Positions 40,507-43,083 of a stretch of 43,083 nucleotides of DNA are shown piece after piece. The position numbers and the translations under genes were made by a program. Source of the DNA: a virus; the IMG/VR virus record IMGVR_UViG_3300022934_000049, positions 1 through 43,083 of that record; one strand, written 5' to 3'. The notes below the pieces were generated by a model. It was not told the origin of the DNA, searched no databases, and saw only the letters and a program-made list of their open reading frames with translations. Each line of letters starts with the position of its first letter. Position 1 is the stretch's first letter.

Positions 40507-43083
40507 TCATTCTGCGGCTTGATAGAGCAAGCGCCTTGAATCTGGCCCTTGGCGAGTAAAATAGCCGAGATTGTGTGCGCTTTTTACTTGATCGGTTTGG
40601 AATGCTACGTACACGTCGGCGGGTGGGTAATCTTCAAAATCCAGATCGAACTCCTCCACTGCTCCGCCGTAGTCCACGATGTCCTTAAATATAATGCCGT
40701 CGTAGCCAGCATCTTGAGCGGCTTTTGCGTAGTCTCTGGTCGTAAGCTGATATGGAATCGCAACTGTTTCTTTCAATATGTCGAACGCTGGAACGCCGTA
40801 AATCTCGCTTACTTCGTCGATTATCCTTGCAAGGACTAGATTGTCGGTAACGTCGTCGGCATCAAAATCGTCATCGAGAGGGTTTAGATCGCCGAGCTGC
40901 TCCATTTGTTGTTCCGCTTCCGCATCGTTTTGGCTGAACAACCAACTGCGCAACTCCATTGAAGCCTGCGGGTAAGGATTATATCCGGCGTGAGTTATCC
41001 AGTTTGTTAATTGCGGCTGAGTCAGTAACTCGCGAGCTGACGCATACGACTCCGCGTAGTCTTGGTCGAAGTCGCTCGTGGCGAATAAATCTATGTCATT
41101 CCATAGGTTCCCATTTCCTTCGATAATAAGTGGTTTTTCTAGCCGGTAGACAAGCGGATAAACGCCTTTTGCCTGTATGTCTTTACCTCGCTGTCTTTGC
41201 TGTGATGGGTCGTGCAGCCATTTATTCCATCCAACGACTAATTCAAGATCGTTCCCGGACGATATTACCGCTTTCGGCGGTATCTGCGTGTCGTCGCCGA
41301 TTTCTCTCGGCAATTCGTCTCGTGATAGAACTGCGAGCGTTCCAGTTTCGGGATTAGAAAGAAGGTATGACGATACTCTTTCGCCGTCTGGCTCTATGTA
41401 TTCCATAAACAACTTTTTGCTTTTGCTTACGGCTTCTCGCACGTCGTCTACGGTGTTTGCAAACGCCGGTGTTGCGTCATCGTAGTATCCGTTGTTGTAA
41501 GACGTTCCCATTGTCACGTCTGTCGAACTGTAGATATGACCATCTACGTCCAGATTTGCGAACTCGCCGAATCCTCCTAGCGGCGTGCCGTGGAACAAAA
41601 TAAGAGGCAGCCCGTCGCTGTCGAGTGCTACACCGTCACGATTCCATTCCCAATAGTTCGGATTGCTAGCGACTTTTAACTTCATATCCTGAAGCTGCAT
41701 ACGGGCCGATTCCGCTAAATGATGATCGTACAGCTCGCCGTACTGCTCCTGCCAATCGTTCAGCGTAGAGGTAGCTGTGTACGCTTCTTCTATTGCCGCC
41801 GTCGCGCTGTTGGCTATTTCTTCCGCGCGCTTTGTGTACGGCCCGATATCCCCAAACTCGAGCAGACTTTCGGTGGTGTATCGCAACTGATCTCGATACT
41901 TGTCCATCCACTGCATTGAGATTGCTTGCTCCTTCTGACGTTCATCTAAACTTCCGATGAAATTGTTGAAGCGATACAGAAACGTCAATCTTTTCTTAAA
42001 CTCCTTCCATGACTCCGATTGTGTTTCATATAACTGATCCATGTATTCCGGGTCGGTTCTTTGATCCGCAAGATTCTCAAACACGTTTTGCAGAGAAAAA
42101 TATCTGCCGCTGAGTGTGTGTCTGCCGTAATTGTCTAGCGCGTTGCTTTTTTGCTCGTCGCTTAACTGGTCGTTATCAAGAAAATTGCCGCGTTCCGCTG
42201 CAATCACTAACGAATCGAACCATTTTTTTTCGCCCTGCGGATTCGCTCGCGTTTTGTCTATAAAGTAACTATCTAAGTCCCTAACCATTTCAGTCCCGCC
42301 CATTCCGTCGTCGTATTCGTATGGAGCGCTTATTTCAAACTGCAACTCGTACTGCTGCGGTGCTTCTTTTCTTTCTATTTGTCTCAGCAAGGCATCCATC
42401 TGCGACTCGGCTTTTTTTGCCTCTCGAGCTGCTTTTCCTATTTGCTGTCTCTTTGCAACGTCTAACGAGTTCTTCTGCTCTTTGAGATTTTTCGCTTCAT
42501 AGTTAGACCGTTGCATAGCCTGCTGATACTTACCGGCCATTTGCTTCGCGTTTTTGACACGTTCTTTTATTACGTGATTAACTTTGTACGCCGTGCTTTG
42601 CTGGTCGCGAGTTCCCACTTCGTCGATAGCCGCGTAATCTTTTATGTGCTTCTTCGGTACACGAAAAACTTTGAAGTGCTTGCTGTAAATCGGCTGGTCG
42701 TAATTTGATTCGTCGTCCCATTGGCCGGAAGCCTCGAGATTGCGTTGTAGATAATTTAACACGTCGGGCATACCTGACTTCTCAGTCAAGAACACGTTGC
42801 CGCGTATGTTGTGCTGCAAACCTCCACCGAAATTGCTGCTCTGATTCGGCTTCAACCCTTCCTTCTGAATCCAGCTACCGGAGTCGGCTCGAGCCACGTG
42901 GTAAAGATAGTCGTCGTCTGCAAACGGGTTTACACGTTCGGGCTTCGGATACGCTTGCCGGTGCAACTCGCTAATTTTGTCGTTGTCGAGCGACTTTAGA
43001 TATTCCGCTGATGTTTCCGGGAATAACGCTTGCTGTCCCGCCTCGGCATATTCTTTATTCCGTAGGAGTATTTGCTTAATTCC
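40507..43083 (-). CDS. Giant polyvalent protein, C-terminal part with ADP-ribosyltransferase domains
   Basis: Continuation across the contig join of the frame at 1-2717. An ART-like N-terminal signature (LYHVARADSGSWIQKEGLKP, then GNVFLTE) lies at about residue 918 of the joined protein. A long charged coiled-coil region (about residues 990-1100) and a helical segment follow. A clear ART-PolyVal-type domain ends the protein: LILFHGTPLGGFGEF at about 1348, STDVTMGTSYN, then GYDGIIFKD and VAFQTDQVKSAHNLGYF near 1690. In that family the FHGT His, the Tyr and the Gln/Glu of the QVKS motif form the NAD-binding and catalytic set; all three are visible. It probably modifies host or nucleoid targets after injection; the substrate is unknown. 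The stop lies 46 bases before the next gene, the metallopeptidase polyvalent protein. Confidence 0.8.
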   Translation of the reverse strand, partial: GIKQILLRNKEYAEAGQQALFPETSAEYLKSLDNDKISELHRQAYPKPERVNPFADDDYLYHVARADSGSWIQKEGLKPNQSSNFGGGLQHNIRGNVFLTEKSGMPDVLNYLQRNLEASGQWDDESNYDQPIYSKHFKVFRVPKKHIKDYAAIDEVGTRDQQSTAYKVNHVIKERVKNAKQMAGKYQQAMQRSNYEAKNLKEQKNSLDVAKRQQIGKAAREAKKAESQMDALLRQIERKEAPQQYELQFEISAPYEYDDGMGGTEMVRDLDSYFIDKTRANPQGEKKWFDSLVIAAERGNFLDNDQLSDEQKSNALDNYGRHTLSGRYFSLQNVFENLADQRTDPEYMDQLYETQSESWKEFKKRLTFLYRFNNFIGSLDERQKEQAISMQWMDKYRDQLRYTTESLLEFGDIGPYTKRAEEIANSATAAIEEAYTATSTLNDWQEQYGELYDHHLAESARMQLQDMKLKVASNPNYWEWNRDGVALDSDGLPLILFHGTPLGGFGEFANLDVDGHIYSSTDVTMGTSYNNGYYDDATPAFANTVDDVREAVSKSKKLFMEYIEPDGERVSSYLLSNPETGTLAVLSRDELPREIGDDTQIPPKAVISSGNDLELVVGWNKWLHDPSQQRQRGKDIQAKGVYPLVYRLEKPLIIEGNGNLWNDIDLFATSDFDQDYAESYASARELLTQPQLTNWITHAGYNPYPQASMELRSWLFSQNDAEAEQQMEQLGDLNPLDDDFDADDVTDNLVLARIIDEVSEIYGVPAFDILKETVAIPYQLTTRDYAKAAQDAGYDGIIFKDIVDYGGAVEEFDLDFEDYPPADVYVAFQTDQVKSAHNLGYFTRQGPDSRRLLYQAAE
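42944..43083. repeat. Terminal overlap of a circular assembly (right copy)
   Basis: Second copy of bases 1-140, with one mismatch at 42957. Joining the two copies restores a single long minus-strand reading frame. A true short direct terminal repeat cannot be excluded, but one falling inside an essential-looking gene would be unusual. Confidence 0.93.

Noticed and set aside
42223-42230. A8 run in the polyvalent protein (GAA AAA AAA TGG) as a further frameshift site
   Set aside because: A -1 slip meets a stop after about 16 codons and connects to no gene; the zero frame continues through clear coding sequence.
1-43083. Prophage or Mu-like transposition functions
   Set aside because: Despite the Mu-like head genes no transposase, integrase, repressor or attachment-site pattern was seen, and the contig closes on itself without host flanks.

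Overview
This window looks like one complete, circularly assembled tailed-phage genome of about 42.9 kb. Bases 1-140 recur at 42944-43083 with one mismatch, and an open reading frame runs through the join, so the unit is circular or terminally redundant and was cut inside a gene. GC looks balanced to slightly high. I see no tRNA, rRNA, CRISPR, integrase, transposase, repressor or partition gene, and no DNA polymerase or helicase. A virulent siphovirus-like phage that relies on the host replisome is the simplest reading. The head genes resemble the Mu type (DUF935-like portal, DUF1320/gp36-like connector). The host cannot be read from the sequence; Cys-rich tail proteins and a papain-like protease in the lysis/tail region make a planctomycete-like host a low-confidence guess.

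Nearly everything is on the minus strand, so read from high to low coordinates starting at a divergent control region at 31578-31766. (1) Early block 31577-29358: a consensus-like promoter, then eight small overlapping genes of unknown function. (2) Recombination and replication block 29289-24599: YqaJ-type exonuclease, putative single-strand annealing protein, double-HTH protein, DUF1376-type replication protein (with a possible origin inside it), loader-like protein, two small genes and a RusA-type resolvase, closed by an intrinsic terminator at 24503-24570. (3) Secreted, membrane and lysis-like block 24483-21800 with a papain-like peptidase. (4) Tail block 21800-9677: beta-helix-like and repeat-containing fibre proteins, tail assembly chaperones G/G-T joined by a -1 frameshift, a short tape-measure candidate, large structural proteins and a 1259-residue Cys-rich tail protein. 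(5) Packaging and head block 9657 down to 1, continuing from 43083 to 32308: small and large terminase, KTSC protein, portal, a 455-residue protein, a giant polyvalent protein across the contig join, a second polyvalent protein with an HELGH metallopeptidase, protease/scaffold, decoration protein, major capsid, connector and a tail-tube or completion candidate. The only plus-strand gene is a PD-(D/E)XK-like nuclease at 31767-32219; it converges on the head operon at a hairpin.

The most striking system is the portal-proximal polyvalent protein. Its frame lacks a convincing start and begins inside the end of the 455-residue gene, one frame back, at a run of nine A residues. A -1 frameshift there would give a protein of about 2172 residues that adds a kinase-like segment, an HsdS-like target-recognition segment, an uncharacterised DGTLLDLSG module and two ADP-ribosyltransferase-like domains to a probable head protein. 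Another A9 run makes the classical tail-chaperone frameshift, and an A8 run could join two membrane proteins. Together with the metallopeptidase protein this suggests a set of effectors carried in the virion.
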